Shown here piece by piece: positions 1 through 7,903 of a stretch of DNA of 64,000 bases (position 1 is the first letter of the stretch; every line of letters begins with the position of its first letter). The notes beneath the pieces were generated by a model that worked only from the letters and a program-made list of their open reading frames with translations, did not search any database and was not told the origin of the DNA. The position numbers and the translations under genes were made by a program. The DNA lies in NCBI RefSeq assembly GCF_014649395.1, contig NZ_BMSY01000015.1, positions 1-64,000 of the forward strand, given 5' to 3'. The DNA is from Streptomyces aureoverticillatus (lineage in GTDB: Bacteria; Actinomycetota; Actinomycetes; Streptomycetales; Streptomycetaceae).

Positions 1-22
1 GACGCCGCCGAACTAATTGTAG

Positions 23-58
23 AGAAAACCCCCGTGCCTTTCGGCACGGGGGTTTTCT
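23..58. terminator. Strong bidirectional intrinsic terminator
   Basis: A perfect 16-bp stem (23-38 with 43-58) closes on the loop TTTC. The A/T-rich outer ends give a T-run on either strand. It lies 22 bp beyond the stop of the small minus-strand gene at 80-298 and probably also ends a plus-strand gene to the left of the window. Confidence 0.85.
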
Positions 59-79
59 GCGTTCTGCGGGGGATTTCAG

Positions 80-298
80 TCACCGGTTCGGCGGCTTGAT
101 CCAGCCCTTCTGCACCAGCTGGTCACAGTGCCGCCTGCCCTGCGACGGGCTCTCCCCCTTCTGCGCGGTCGCCTTGAGGCAGTCCGCGTACGGCCACGGC
201 GGGCCCGCAACGGGGGCGGCGGCCTGGGCGACCGCCGCCGACGCGCCGAGCCCGCCGGCAGCTACCGCCAGGGCCAGGGCAATACTCATCCGACGCAC
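80..298 (-). CDS. Small secreted protein of unknown function
   Basis: This encodes a 72-residue protein. I chose the GTG at 298 because GAGGAG sits six bases upstream; the longer reading would add 17 uncharged-for residues without a ribosome site. Residues 2-26 form a signal peptide: two Arg, a hydrophobic Ala/Leu/Val core, and a likely AQA cut site. The mature part is about 45 residues, basic, with two Cys (in YADCLKA and RRHCDQ) that could form one disulfide. I recognise no family. The gene stands alone before a strong terminator. It is probably exported by Sec; its role is unknown. Confidence 0.6.
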   Translation of the reverse strand: MRRMSIALALAVAAGGLGASAAVAQAAAPVAGPPWPYADCLKATAQKGESPSQGRRHCDQLVQKGWIKPPNR

Positions 299-419
299 AA
301 ATATCTCCTCTTCTCGCGGCCGAAGCAGAGCGCTCCGGATATACGTCAACGAGTGAGGCCACCGGCCGGGAACCGCCCAACCGATCTAATTCACCGATCC
401 GCTTCTCCGGTCCGCCCCC

Positions 420-1097
420 TCAGGACGGCCGCACCAACTTCGTGTCGTACGCCAAAATGACCGCCTGCACCCGGTCCCGCGCGCCCGTCTTGGCGAGGAT
501 GCGGCCCACATGCGTCTTCACCGTCGACTCCGCCAGGTGCAGGCGGGCGGCGATCTCCGAATTCGTCCAGCCCTGGCCGATCACCGTGAGGATCTGGAGT
601 TCGCGGTCCGTCAGGGCCGACAGGAGAGGGTGCTTCGCGGGATCCTCGGGGGCCGTGGCGTCCTGCCCGGCCGGCAAATGGTCGACGAAGGCGTCCAGGA
701 GACGCCGCGTCAGGCGCGGCGCCACCACCGCGTCCCCCGTCGCCACCGCGCGGATCCCCGACAACAGCTCCTCCGGAAGCGCGTCCTTGATGAGGAACCC
801 CGACGCGCCGGCCCGCAGACCCGCGTACGCGTACTCGTCGAGGTCGAACGTCGTGAGGATCAGCACCCGGGAGTCGGAGCCCGACGCGACGATGCGGCGC
901 GTGGCCTCGATGCCGTCCATGTCCGGCATGCGGATGTCCATCAGAACCACGTCCGGGCGCAGGCCGGACGTCATCCGCACCGCGTCCGTGCCGTTGCCGC
1001 CCTCCCCCACCACCGTCATGTCGTCCTGGCTCTCCAGGAGCATGCGGAAGCCGAAGCGCTGCAAGGGCTGGTCGTCGACTATGAGGACGGTCGTCAC
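420..1097 (-). CDS. NarL/FixJ-family response regulator
   Basis: This is a 225-residue two-component response regulator. The receiver domain (1-120) has the acidic pair D8-D9, the phospho-acceptor D54 in VLMDIRMP, T82/T83 and K104. The C-terminal LuxR-type helix-turn-helix (about 155-220) reads LTDRELQILTVIGQG followed by TNSEIAARLHLAESTVKTH. Its start overlaps the kinase stop by ATGA, so the pair is translationally coupled. It probably controls the linked ABC exporter upstream in the same operon. The trigger is unknown; related modules answer cell-envelope or antibiotic stress. Confidence 0.93.
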   Translation of the reverse strand: MTTVLIVDDQPLQRFGFRMLLESQDDMTVVGEGGNGTDAVRMTSGLRPDVVLMDIRMPDMDGIEATRRIVASGSDSRVLILTTFDLDEYAYAGLRAGASGFLIKDALPEELLSGIRAVATGDAVVAPRLTRRLLDAFVDHLPAGQDATAPEDPAKHPLLSALTDRELQILTVIGQGWTNSEIAARLHLAESTVKTHVGRILAKTGARDRVQAVILAYDTKLVRPS

Positions 1098-2353
1098 TGA
1101 ACGGATTCCTTAGGGGCGGTGGTGCGGGGGAGATGGAGCCGGACCTGCCAGCCCGGTTCGGGGTGCGGGCGCGGGCCGGCCTCGATGGTGCCCGCGTACA
1201 AGGCGGTTCGCTCACGCATGCCGGTGAGTCCCCGTCCCGAGCCGGAGAGAACGCCGCCCCGCCCCGTGTCCGTGACCGTCACCCGCACGCCGTCCTCCGC
1301 GTACGCGACGTCGACCGTCGCCGTCACCCCCGGCCCCGCGTGCTTCATGGTGTTCGTCAGGGCCTCCTGCACCACGCGGTACACCGTGAGCTGCTGGCCC
1401 TGGGGCAAGGAGTCGGCGCGGCCGTGGAAGGTGCTGCGTACGGGCAGGCCCGCCGCCCGTACGCCGTCGATGAGGCGGTCCAGGTCGGTGAGGGCCGGCT
1501 GCGGAGCCAGGGCTGCCGTCTCAGGGGTCTCCTCCCGCAGTACGTCGAGGAGGCGGCGCAGTTCCGCGAGGGCCTGGCGGCTCGTGGAGCCGATGGCGTC
1601 GAGGGCCTGCGCGGCACGCTCGGGGGACTTGGCAGCCGCGTACTTGCCGCCGTCGGCGAGGCCCGTGATGACCGACAGGTTGTGGCCGATGATGTCGTGC
1701 ATCTCGCGGGCGATGCGGGTGCGTTCGGCGGCGGCCGACAGGCGTGCCTGCTGATCGCGTTCGACCTCCAGCTGGCGGGCCCGCTCGACCAGGGCGCGCG
1801 TGTAGTCCTGCCGGGAGCGCACCGCGATGCCGAGGAGCGCGACGATGGCGTACGCCCACAGCTGCGGGACGATCTGCTGGTCCCAACTGCCCCTCGGGAA
1901 GCGGATGGTGCCCGCGACCACCGGCGCCGTCATCAGCACACCGGCCCACCCCAGCGTCCGCAGCGGCAGCCGCAGCGCGATGTTGAACAGGACGATGAGC
2001 TGCACCAGGGCGACCTGGAGCAGCGCGCCCGTCACGCTGTTGACCGCGCCGAACCCCGTCATGACGGCGAGCACCGTCATCGGCCTGCTGCGGCGCCACA
2101 GCAGCGGCACCGACATGCCGAGGGTCAGGGCCAGGATCAGCCAGCCCGGGAGGTCCGTGTTGACCGCGATGTTGCGCCAGCCGCCGCCCATGTAGTCGAC
2201 GCCGGCCGCCACCACGAAGAACGCCGTGAGCAACAGGTCCCACACGAGCGGGCGGCGCCGGTCGAAGGCGCGCGCCCGCTGGGTGAGTTGTTGCATGTGC
2301 CGGGTGAGGGGGTGCGGATCCGACTCTTGGGTCACCTGCTCATCTTCGTACAC
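1094..2353 (-). CDS. Sensor histidine kinase, HisKA_3 type
   Basis: This is a 419-residue membrane kinase. About five hydrophobic segments lie between residues 38 and 178, with almost no extracellular loop, as in intramembrane-sensing kinases. The HisKA_3 motif has phospho-His H219 (REMHDIIGHNLS), and the ATPase domain has the N-box N334 (EALTNTMKHA) and a GRGLTGMRER glycine box. The GTG start has GAGGA nine bases upstream. It follows the permease gene by 12 bp and overlaps the regulator gene. It is the partner of the NarL-type regulator, with an exporter as likely accessory or target. Confidence 0.92.
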   Translation of the reverse strand: MYEDEQVTQESDPHPLTRHMQQLTQRARAFDRRRPLVWDLLLTAFFVVAAGVDYMGGGWRNIAVNTDLPGWLILALTLGMSVPLLWRRSRPMTVLAVMTGFGAVNSVTGALLQVALVQLIVLFNIALRLPLRTLGWAGVLMTAPVVAGTIRFPRGSWDQQIVPQLWAYAIVALLGIAVRSRQDYTRALVERARQLEVERDQQARLSAAAERTRIAREMHDIIGHNLSVITGLADGGKYAAAKSPERAAQALDAIGSTSRQALAELRRLLDVLREETPETAALAPQPALTDLDRLIDGVRAAGLPVRSTFHGRADSLPQGQQLTVYRVVQEALTNTMKHAGPGVTATVDVAYAEDGVRVTVTDTGRGGVLSGSGRGLTGMRERTALYAGTIEAGPRPHPEPGWQVRLHLPRTTAPKESVQ

Positions 2354-2365
2354 GTACGCGAATCC

Positions 2366-3163
2366 TCATACGTCGCGGCGCCTGAGCAGCAGAGATGCCG
2401 CAGCGAGGACCGCGGCGGCCCAGAGGGCCAGGGACAGCAGGCCGGTGCCCGGGGCGACCGCGTTCTCGACGCGGGTGATCGAGCCGAGGGACGAGGCGGC
2501 CTGCGCCGGGAAGTACGTGACCGCGGTGTCCACCGCGTCCAGGGGCAGCGTCGTCAGGACCTCCGGCAGGATCAGTACGCCGCCGACGAACGCCCCGATG
2601 CCGCCGGGCACCGAACGCAGCAGCGCGCCCAGGCCGAGGGCGATCAGGCTCAGCAGCGTGAGGGCCGCGGCGCTGCCCGCGAGGGCGCCGAACACCCCGG
2701 AGTCGGTCAGCGCCAGCTCCTTGTCGGTGCCGTCGAGCCAGATCTGGGCGACCAGGAAGGTGACGACGTTCGTGACGAGGCACAGCACGAAGACGACCGC
2801 CGTGAAGACCGCCGCCTTCGACCACAGCACGGGCAGGCGGCGCGGGACGGCGGTCAGGGACGCGCGGACCATGCCCGTCGCGTACTCGCCCGCGGTGACC
2901 AGGATGCCGAGGACGGCGAGGCAGATCTGGGCGAGCTGGGTGCCGAAGAGGACGAAGACGACCGTGTCGACGTCGGAGTCGTCGCCGTCGTACGTGGTGC
3001 CCATGGTGATGCCGACGACCAGGACGAGGACGCTCGCGGTGAGCAGTGTGATCCAGGTGGTGCGCAGCGTCCACAGCTTGTGCCATTCCGAGCGCAGGAC
3101 GCGGGCGGGCGTCACGCGGTAGGGGCTCGGGGTGACCCTTGCGGCGGTGTCCGTGGCGGTCAT
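2366..3163 (-). CDS. ABC-2 type transporter permease
   Basis: This encodes a 265-residue permease with about six membrane helices. It begins with a cytoplasmic stretch (to about residue 25) containing EWHKLWTLRTTW, typical of the ABC2_membrane_4/NatB-like family. The ATG at 3163 overlaps the ATPase stop (ATGA), which fixes the start. Longer readings extend inside the ATPase gene and are shadows. It pairs with the upstream ATPase to export an unknown drug, peptide or lipid substrate. Confidence 0.9.
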   Translation of the reverse strand: MTATDTAARVTPSPYRVTPARVLRSEWHKLWTLRTTWITLLTASVLVLVVGITMGTTYDGDDSDVDTVVFVLFGTQLAQICLAVLGILVTAGEYATGMVRASLTAVPRRLPVLWSKAAVFTAVVFVLCLVTNVVTFLVAQIWLDGTDKELALTDSGVFGALAGSAAALTLLSLIALGLGALLRSVPGGIGAFVGGVLILPEVLTTLPLDAVDTAVTYFPAQAASSLGSITRVENAVAPGTGLLSLALWAAAVLAAASLLLRRRDV

Positions 3164-4116
3164 GCCGCGGCTCCTTCCAGAGAGGCGCCGGTTGTGCCGG
3201 GCGCGCCGGGCGTGACGTACTCGACCGAGTCGTGGGTGAGGTCCATGAACGCCTGCTCCAACGACGCGGTCTGCGGGGTGAGTTCGAACAGGGGGATGGC
3301 GTGGGCGGCGGCGGTGCGGCCGATGTGCTCGGCGTCGGTGCCGCGGATGTCGAGGGTGCCCGGGGTGTCGCTGGTGATGGTCACCGCGGGGCCCGCGAGC
3401 AGCTCGGCGAGGCGGGCCGCCGCCGGGGAGACGACCTTCACCGAGCCGGTGCCCGAGTCGCGTACGAAGCGTTCGACCGTGGTGTCCGCGAGCAGCCTGC
3501 CCCGGCCGACGATGATGAGGTGGTCGGCGGTCACCGCCATCTCGCTCATCAGGTGCGAGGAGACGAGGACGGTGCGGCCCTCGGCCGCCTGCGCCTTGAG
3601 GAGGTTGCGGATCCACAGCACGCCCTCCGGGTCCAGGCCGTTGACCGGCTCGTCCAGGATGAGGGCGGCCGGGTCGCCGAGCAGGGCGGCCGCGATGCCG
3701 AGGCGCTGGCCCATGCCGAGCGAGAAGCCCTTCACGCGGCGGCCCGCGACATCCGTGAGCCCGGTCGTGTCCAGGACGTCCCGGACGCGCGAGCGCGGGA
3801 TGCCGTGGGTGTGCGCGAGCGCCATCAGATGGTGGTACGCGGAGCGGCCCGGGTGGATCGAACGGGCCTCCAGGAGCGCGCCGACCTCGGTCAGGGGCGC
3901 GCTGTGCGTGGCGTACGCGCGGCCGCCGACGGTGCAGCGCCCGGCCGTCGGCGCGTCCAGGCCGAGGAGCATCCGCATGGTCGTGGACTTTCCTGCGCCG
4001 TTGGGTCCGAGGAAGCCGGTGACGGTGCCGGGGCGAACCTCGAAGGTGAGGTCGTCGACGGCGGTCTTGGGGCGCTTGCCGCCGTAGCGTTTGGTGAGTC
4101 CGTGTGCCCGAATCAT
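3160..4116 (-). CDS. ABC transporter ATP-binding subunit
   Basis: This is a 318-residue ATPase of the bacitracin/daunorubicin-type exporter family. Walker A is GPNGAGKST (37-45), the signature is SLGMGQ (132-137), and Walker B is ALILDEP (151-157). A C-terminal extension of about 100 residues is typical of this family. It is the first gene of a four-gene minus-strand operon: ATPase, permease, kinase, regulator. The ATG at 4116 is divergent from the GNAT gene, 168 bp away; both promoters must lie there. Confidence 0.93.
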   Translation of the reverse strand: MIRAHGLTKRYGGKRPKTAVDDLTFEVRPGTVTGFLGPNGAGKSTTMRMLLGLDAPTAGRCTVGGRAYATHSAPLTEVGALLEARSIHPGRSAYHHLMALAHTHGIPRSRVRDVLDTTGLTDVAGRRVKGFSLGMGQRLGIAAALLGDPAALILDEPVNGLDPEGVLWIRNLLKAQAAEGRTVLVSSHLMSEMAVTADHLIIVGRGRLLADTTVERFVRDSGTGSVKVVSPAAARLAELLAGPAVTITSDTPGTLDIRGTDAEHIGRTAAAHAIPLFELTPQTASLEQAFMDLTHDSVEYVTPGAPGTTGASLEGAAA

Positions 4117-4284
4117 GGATCGATGGTCGCGGCGGGGCGGGTGCGGGCGCGTCGGACCGGGGTCGCTTCGTCGGGTGGCGGGTAGTACCGGGGTACGACG
4201 GGGCCGGGTGGCCGCGTCGGTCCGCGGGCCGGGCGCCGGGTGAATTGCGTTGCGTGTGGCCGGTCCTCCGCCCAAGATCGGTGT

Positions 4285-4851
4285 ATGGAACACCTCATAC
4301 GCCCCGTACGCGCCGAGGAATGGCGGAAGGTCCGGGACCTGCGGCTGCTCGCCCTGCGGGATCCGGCGGCGCCGGTCGCTTTCCTGGAGACGTACGAGAA
4401 CGCCGCTTCGAAGTCCGACGAGTTCTGGCAGGACCGGGCCGAGGGCGCGGCCGCGCCGGGCGGCCCGGTGCGGCAGTTCATCGCCGAGGGGCCGGACGGC
4501 GAATGGGCGGGCTCGGTGACCGTGATGATCGAGGAGCCGGGGACGCAGGGCGTGCTCGGCGGCGACTCGTCGGTGCGGCAGGCGCACCTCGTGGGGGTCT
4601 TCGTGCGGGCCGAGCACCGCGGTACGGGGATCACCGAGGCGCTGTTCTCGGCGGCGGTCGACTGGGCGCGGGCGCCGGAGGGCGAGGGGGCCGGGGTCGA
4701 GCGGGTGCGGCTCTTCGTGCACGAGGACAATCCGCGGGCCGAGGCGTTCTACCGGAAGTTCGGGTTCGTGCCCAGCGGGGAGGTCGCTCCTGTGCCGGGG
4801 GATCCGGGGGCGCGGGAGCGGGAGATGGTGCTGGAGCGGGCGGCCGCCTGA
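4285..4851 (+). CDS. GNAT-family N-acetyltransferase
   Basis: This is a 188-residue acetyltransferase. The strand containing VGVFVRAEHRGTGI is the acetyl-CoA pyrophosphate loop, followed by a helix, and VRLFVHEDNPRAEAFYRKFG is the classic motif-B end of the fold. The start is the ATG before EHLIRPVRAEEW; residues further upstream do not look coding. There is no clear Shine-Dalgarno site, so the message may be leaderless. The substrate cannot be told. It is divergent from the ABC/two-component operon, with no evident functional link. Confidence 0.88.
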   Translation: MEHLIRPVRAEEWRKVRDLRLLALRDPAAPVAFLETYENAASKSDEFWQDRAEGAAAPGGPVRQFIAEGPDGEWAGSVTVMIEEPGTQGVLGGDSSVRQAHLVGVFVRAEHRGTGITEALFSAAVDWARAPEGEGAGVERVRLFVHEDNPRAEAFYRKFGFVPSGEVAPVPGDPGAREREMVLERAAA

Positions 4852-4946
4852 ACGCTTGGCGGGCCTGACCTGTTGACGCGTTGGATAGAACGTTCGTTTT
4901 AGTGCGAAGAGATAGTCGGTCGGCGGGCGCTCGGTCGGTCAGCCGG

Positions 4947-6464
4947 TCAACCGGTCAGTTCGTCGTGCGGCCAGCGGGCGCGGCCCTGTTCGCGGGAGCG
5001 GAGCAGCGCCAGCGTGGGCATGCCCCGCTCCGCTCCGCCTGCGAGCAGCTCCGGCAGTTGCGGGAGCGGGGCGACCGCGGCCACGTCGTCAAGGACGAGC
5101 GTGACTGGTGGGTCGAGCCGACCGGAGGATGACCGTTCGGCCATGCGCCGGCCGTGCTCGACCACGCTGGAGGCGAGTGCCGTCAGGAGCGGCATCGCGC
5201 CGGGGTTGGTCTTGGGGTCCTCGATCGCCTCACCCACCACGAAAAGCGTGCCCCCTTCATCGATGAAGGAATCCAGGGTGAGCGCGTCGGTTCGGTTCGG
5301 CGTGCAGGACTCCCGCACGTTCACCGTGAACAGGGCGGAGAGGGCGCGGGCCGTCAACTCCTGGGCGATGTCCCGGCGTTCGGTGTGCGCGGTGAGCGCC
5401 GACTCCAGCTCGCCCGCCGCGCCCGGGCTCGCCTTGGGGTGCGTGCGCAGGAGGCGGACCGCGTCCTGGACCTGGGTGCCCTGGGCCCAGCGGTGGACGT
5501 GCTTGATGTTGCGGCCGTCGATGGCCGCGGCGTGCAGGAAGCTGCGGAGCAGGGTTTCCGCGGTGTCGGCCACCGCGGTGTCCAGTTTGGCGCTGGGCCT
5601 GATCGGGGCGAGGAGGGATCTCGCGCGGTGGGCGGCCGTGGTGTTGTCCTCGCAGCCGGTGGTGGGGGGCCAGTGGAGGCGGGCCGGGGTGTCGCAGAGG
5701 TGGGAGGGGTCGTAGACCAGGACGGGGCCGAGCTTCGCCCGGGCGTCCTTGGTCTCCTCCCAGAGGGTGGGGTCCGAGGTGATGACCAGGGCTGCGGATT
5801 CCGCGTCCGCGATGGCTTGGACCGCCAGGGGGCGGCGGGTTTCCGGGGCTCCCAGGACCAGGGGGGTACGGGGGGTGGGGACTGTGGGGGCCTTGGTGAG
5901 GTCGACGTCGGTCGCTGCGGGGGCAGGAGGGGGAGCAGCAGGAGAAGGAGCAGGAGAAGGAGCAGGTACGGACTCTTCAGGCGCCGGGGCCTCGTCCCGT
6001 ACAGCAGGTGCGGGTACGACGTCCTCCCGTACCGGTGCTTCCCGTTCCGGAGCTTTCCGGGGCTCCTCCCGTCGTGCCTGCCGTACCGCCCTGTACCGCG
6101 CCACCGTCCCCAGTACGAAGACCGTCAGGACGACGAGGACCATCACCTGGCCGATGAGGAAGCCCCAGAGGAGGCCGTAGCCGGAGAGCTGGTCGGCGGG
6201 GGTGTCGGGCCAGGCACCGGAGACGTCGTGGGGCTGCTGGAGGAGGTGGCGTACGGCGGGCGGTGTCTTGCCGAAGGTGACGCCCTCGGGCCATGCGCCG
6301 TGGGCCCACAAGCCGGCGATGCCGGTGGCCGACCAGATCAGCACCACCATGCCGAGCAGGAAGGCGAGGACGCCCACGAGCAGGCCGTCCGGCACCCCGC
6401 CGCGTGCGCGCGGCCCCTCGCCCGGCCCCGGCCCCCGCTCCTGATAGCGACCGTCCTGCCGCAC
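4947..6464 (-). CDS. TraD/TraG-like coupling protein without a P-loop
   Basis: This is a 505-residue membrane protein. Two helices (about 27-52 and 92-121) are followed by a Pro/Ala/Glu-rich linker (about 128-195) and a RecA-like domain. The domain keeps a Walker-B-like strand (VTLVLDDVAAVAP) and the TraD-type C-terminal architecture. Where GxTGxGKT is expected, after the strand LVLGAPE, there is TRRPLAVQA, so the Walker A motif is lost. It is the last gene of the secretion-like cluster; its GTG start lies one base after the VirB4-like stop. I read it as a coupling-protein remnant with a structural role. Confidence 0.75.
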   Translation of the reverse strand: MRQDGRYQERGPGPGEGPRARGGVPDGLLVGVLAFLLGMVVLIWSATGIAGLWAHGAWPEGVTFGKTPPAVRHLLQQPHDVSGAWPDTPADQLSGYGLLWGFLIGQVMVLVVLTVFVLGTVARYRAVRQARREEPRKAPEREAPVREDVVPAPAVRDEAPAPEESVPAPSPAPSPAAPPPAPAATDVDLTKAPTVPTPRTPLVLGAPETRRPLAVQAIADAESAALVITSDPTLWEETKDARAKLGPVLVYDPSHLCDTPARLHWPPTTGCEDNTTAAHRARSLLAPIRPSAKLDTAVADTAETLLRSFLHAAAIDGRNIKHVHRWAQGTQVQDAVRLLRTHPKASPGAAGELESALTAHTERRDIAQELTARALSALFTVNVRESCTPNRTDALTLDSFIDEGGTLFVVGEAIEDPKTNPGAMPLLTALASSVVEHGRRMAERSSSGRLDPPVTLVLDDVAAVAPLPQLPELLAGGAERGMPTLALLRSREQGRARWPHDELTG

Positions 6465-6465
6465 G

Positions 6466-7887
6466 TCAGGCCACCGTCGACCGGGAGCCGGCGGGCCCGT
6501 CGCCCATCTGCTGTTCCATGTACGCGGCCCTTTCCTCCGCCTCCCGTTCGGCCGCCGCGAGGGCGTCGTCGGCGAGCAGGTCGCTCGCGGACTCCGTCAT
6601 GGCGCGGTCGGTGAAGACCAGGGGGCGTTCCGTGTCCGTGATCAGGTGTTTCACCACTTGCACGTTGCCGTTGACGTCCCAGACGGCGATGCCGGGGGAC
6701 AGCGTGGGGATGATCTCGACGGCCCAGCGGGGCAGCCCGAGGACGCGGCCGGTGGCGCGGGCCTCGTCGGCCTTCTGGGCGTAGATGGTGCGGGTGGACG
6801 CCATTTTGAGGATGGCGGCCGCCTCCTTCGCGGCCGCGCCGTCGACGACGTCCGAGAGGTGGTGGACGACCGCCACGAACGAAAGACCCAGACGGCGGCC
6901 GAACTTCAGCAGGCGCTGGAAGAGCTGGGCCACGAAGGGCGAGTTGATGATGTGCCAGGCCTCCTCGACGAGGAAGATGCGCTTCTTCCGGTCGGGGCGG
7001 ATCCAGGTGTGCTCCAGCCACACGCCGACGATCGCCATGAGGATGGGCATGGCGATGGAGTTGCGGTCGATGTGGGAGAGGTCGAAGACGATGAGGGGGG
7101 CGTCGAGATCGATGCCGACCGTGGTCGGGCCGTCGAACATGCCGCGCAGGTCGCCGTCCACGAGGCGGTCGAGGACCAGGGCCACGTCCAGGCCCCAGGC
7201 CCGGACGTCGTCTATGGCGACGTTCATCGCCTCCGCCGACTCCGGCTCGGGATGGCGGAGTTGCTCCACGATGTCGGTGAGGACGGGCTGGCGGTCGACG
7301 ATGGTCTCGTTGACGTAGGCGTGCGCGACCTTCAGCGCGAAGCCGGAGCGCTCGTCGAGGCCGTGGCCCATGGCCACCTCGATGATCGTCCGGAGCAGTG
7401 CGAGCTGACCCGTGGTCGTGATCGCCGGGTCGAGGGGGTTGAGGCGGATGCCCATGTCCAGGGCGGCGGTCGGGTCGAGCCGGATCGGCGTTATGCCGAG
7501 TTCCTGCGCGATGAGGTTCCACTCGCCGACGCCGTCCTCGCCCTGCGCGTCCAGGACGACGACCTGGCGGTCCTTGAACCGCAACTGGCGCAGCACGTAC
7601 GTCTTCTCAAGGGCCGACTTGCCGTTGCCGGACTCGCCGAGCACCAGCCAGTGCGGCGCCGGGAGCTGCTGGCCGTACAGCTGGAACGGGTCGTAGATGT
7701 AGCCCTTGCCGGAGTACACCTCACGGCCGATGATCACGCCCGAGTCGCCGAGGCCGGGCGCGGCCGTCGGCAGATAGACCGCCTGGGCCTGCCCCGTCGA
7801 CGTACGCACCGGAAGGCGTGTCGTCTCGACCTTCCCGAACAGGAAGGACGTGAAGGCGTCCGTGAGGACGGTCAGCGGGTCCCGCAT
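6466..7887 (-). CDS. VirB4-like secretion ATPase
   Basis: This is a 473-residue soluble ATPase. Walker A is GESGNGKS (84-91) and Walker B is RIFLVEEA (303-310), followed by the family motif WHIINSP. It covers only the C-terminal motor half of VirB4/TraC. The N-terminal half appears to be carried by the preceding protein. It would power a type IV secretion-like membrane machine. In S. coelicolor a comparable locus is, as I recall, part of cmdABCDEF, whose loss alters sporulation and actinorhodin production. The start is 16 bp from the upstream stop. Confidence 0.88.
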   Translation of the reverse strand: MRDPLTVLTDAFTSFLFGKVETTRLPVRTSTGQAQAVYLPTAAPGLGDSGVIIGREVYSGKGYIYDPFQLYGQQLPAPHWLVLGESGNGKSALEKTYVLRQLRFKDRQVVVLDAQGEDGVGEWNLIAQELGITPIRLDPTAALDMGIRLNPLDPAITTTGQLALLRTIIEVAMGHGLDERSGFALKVAHAYVNETIVDRQPVLTDIVEQLRHPEPESAEAMNVAIDDVRAWGLDVALVLDRLVDGDLRGMFDGPTTVGIDLDAPLIVFDLSHIDRNSIAMPILMAIVGVWLEHTWIRPDRKKRIFLVEEAWHIINSPFVAQLFQRLLKFGRRLGLSFVAVVHHLSDVVDGAAAKEAAAILKMASTRTIYAQKADEARATGRVLGLPRWAVEIIPTLSPGIAVWDVNGNVQVVKHLITDTERPLVFTDRAMTESASDLLADDALAAAEREAEERAAYMEQQMGDGPAGSRSTVA

Positions 7888-7903
7888 ATCAGCAGCCCTG
7901 CCT

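Noticed and set aside
1133..4087. Long plus-strand open frame of nearly 1000 codons
   Set aside because: It is antisense to the kinase, permease and ATPase genes, which have clear domains. High GC at third positions keeps antisense frames open; its composition is Arg/Gly/Ala-rich with no domain.
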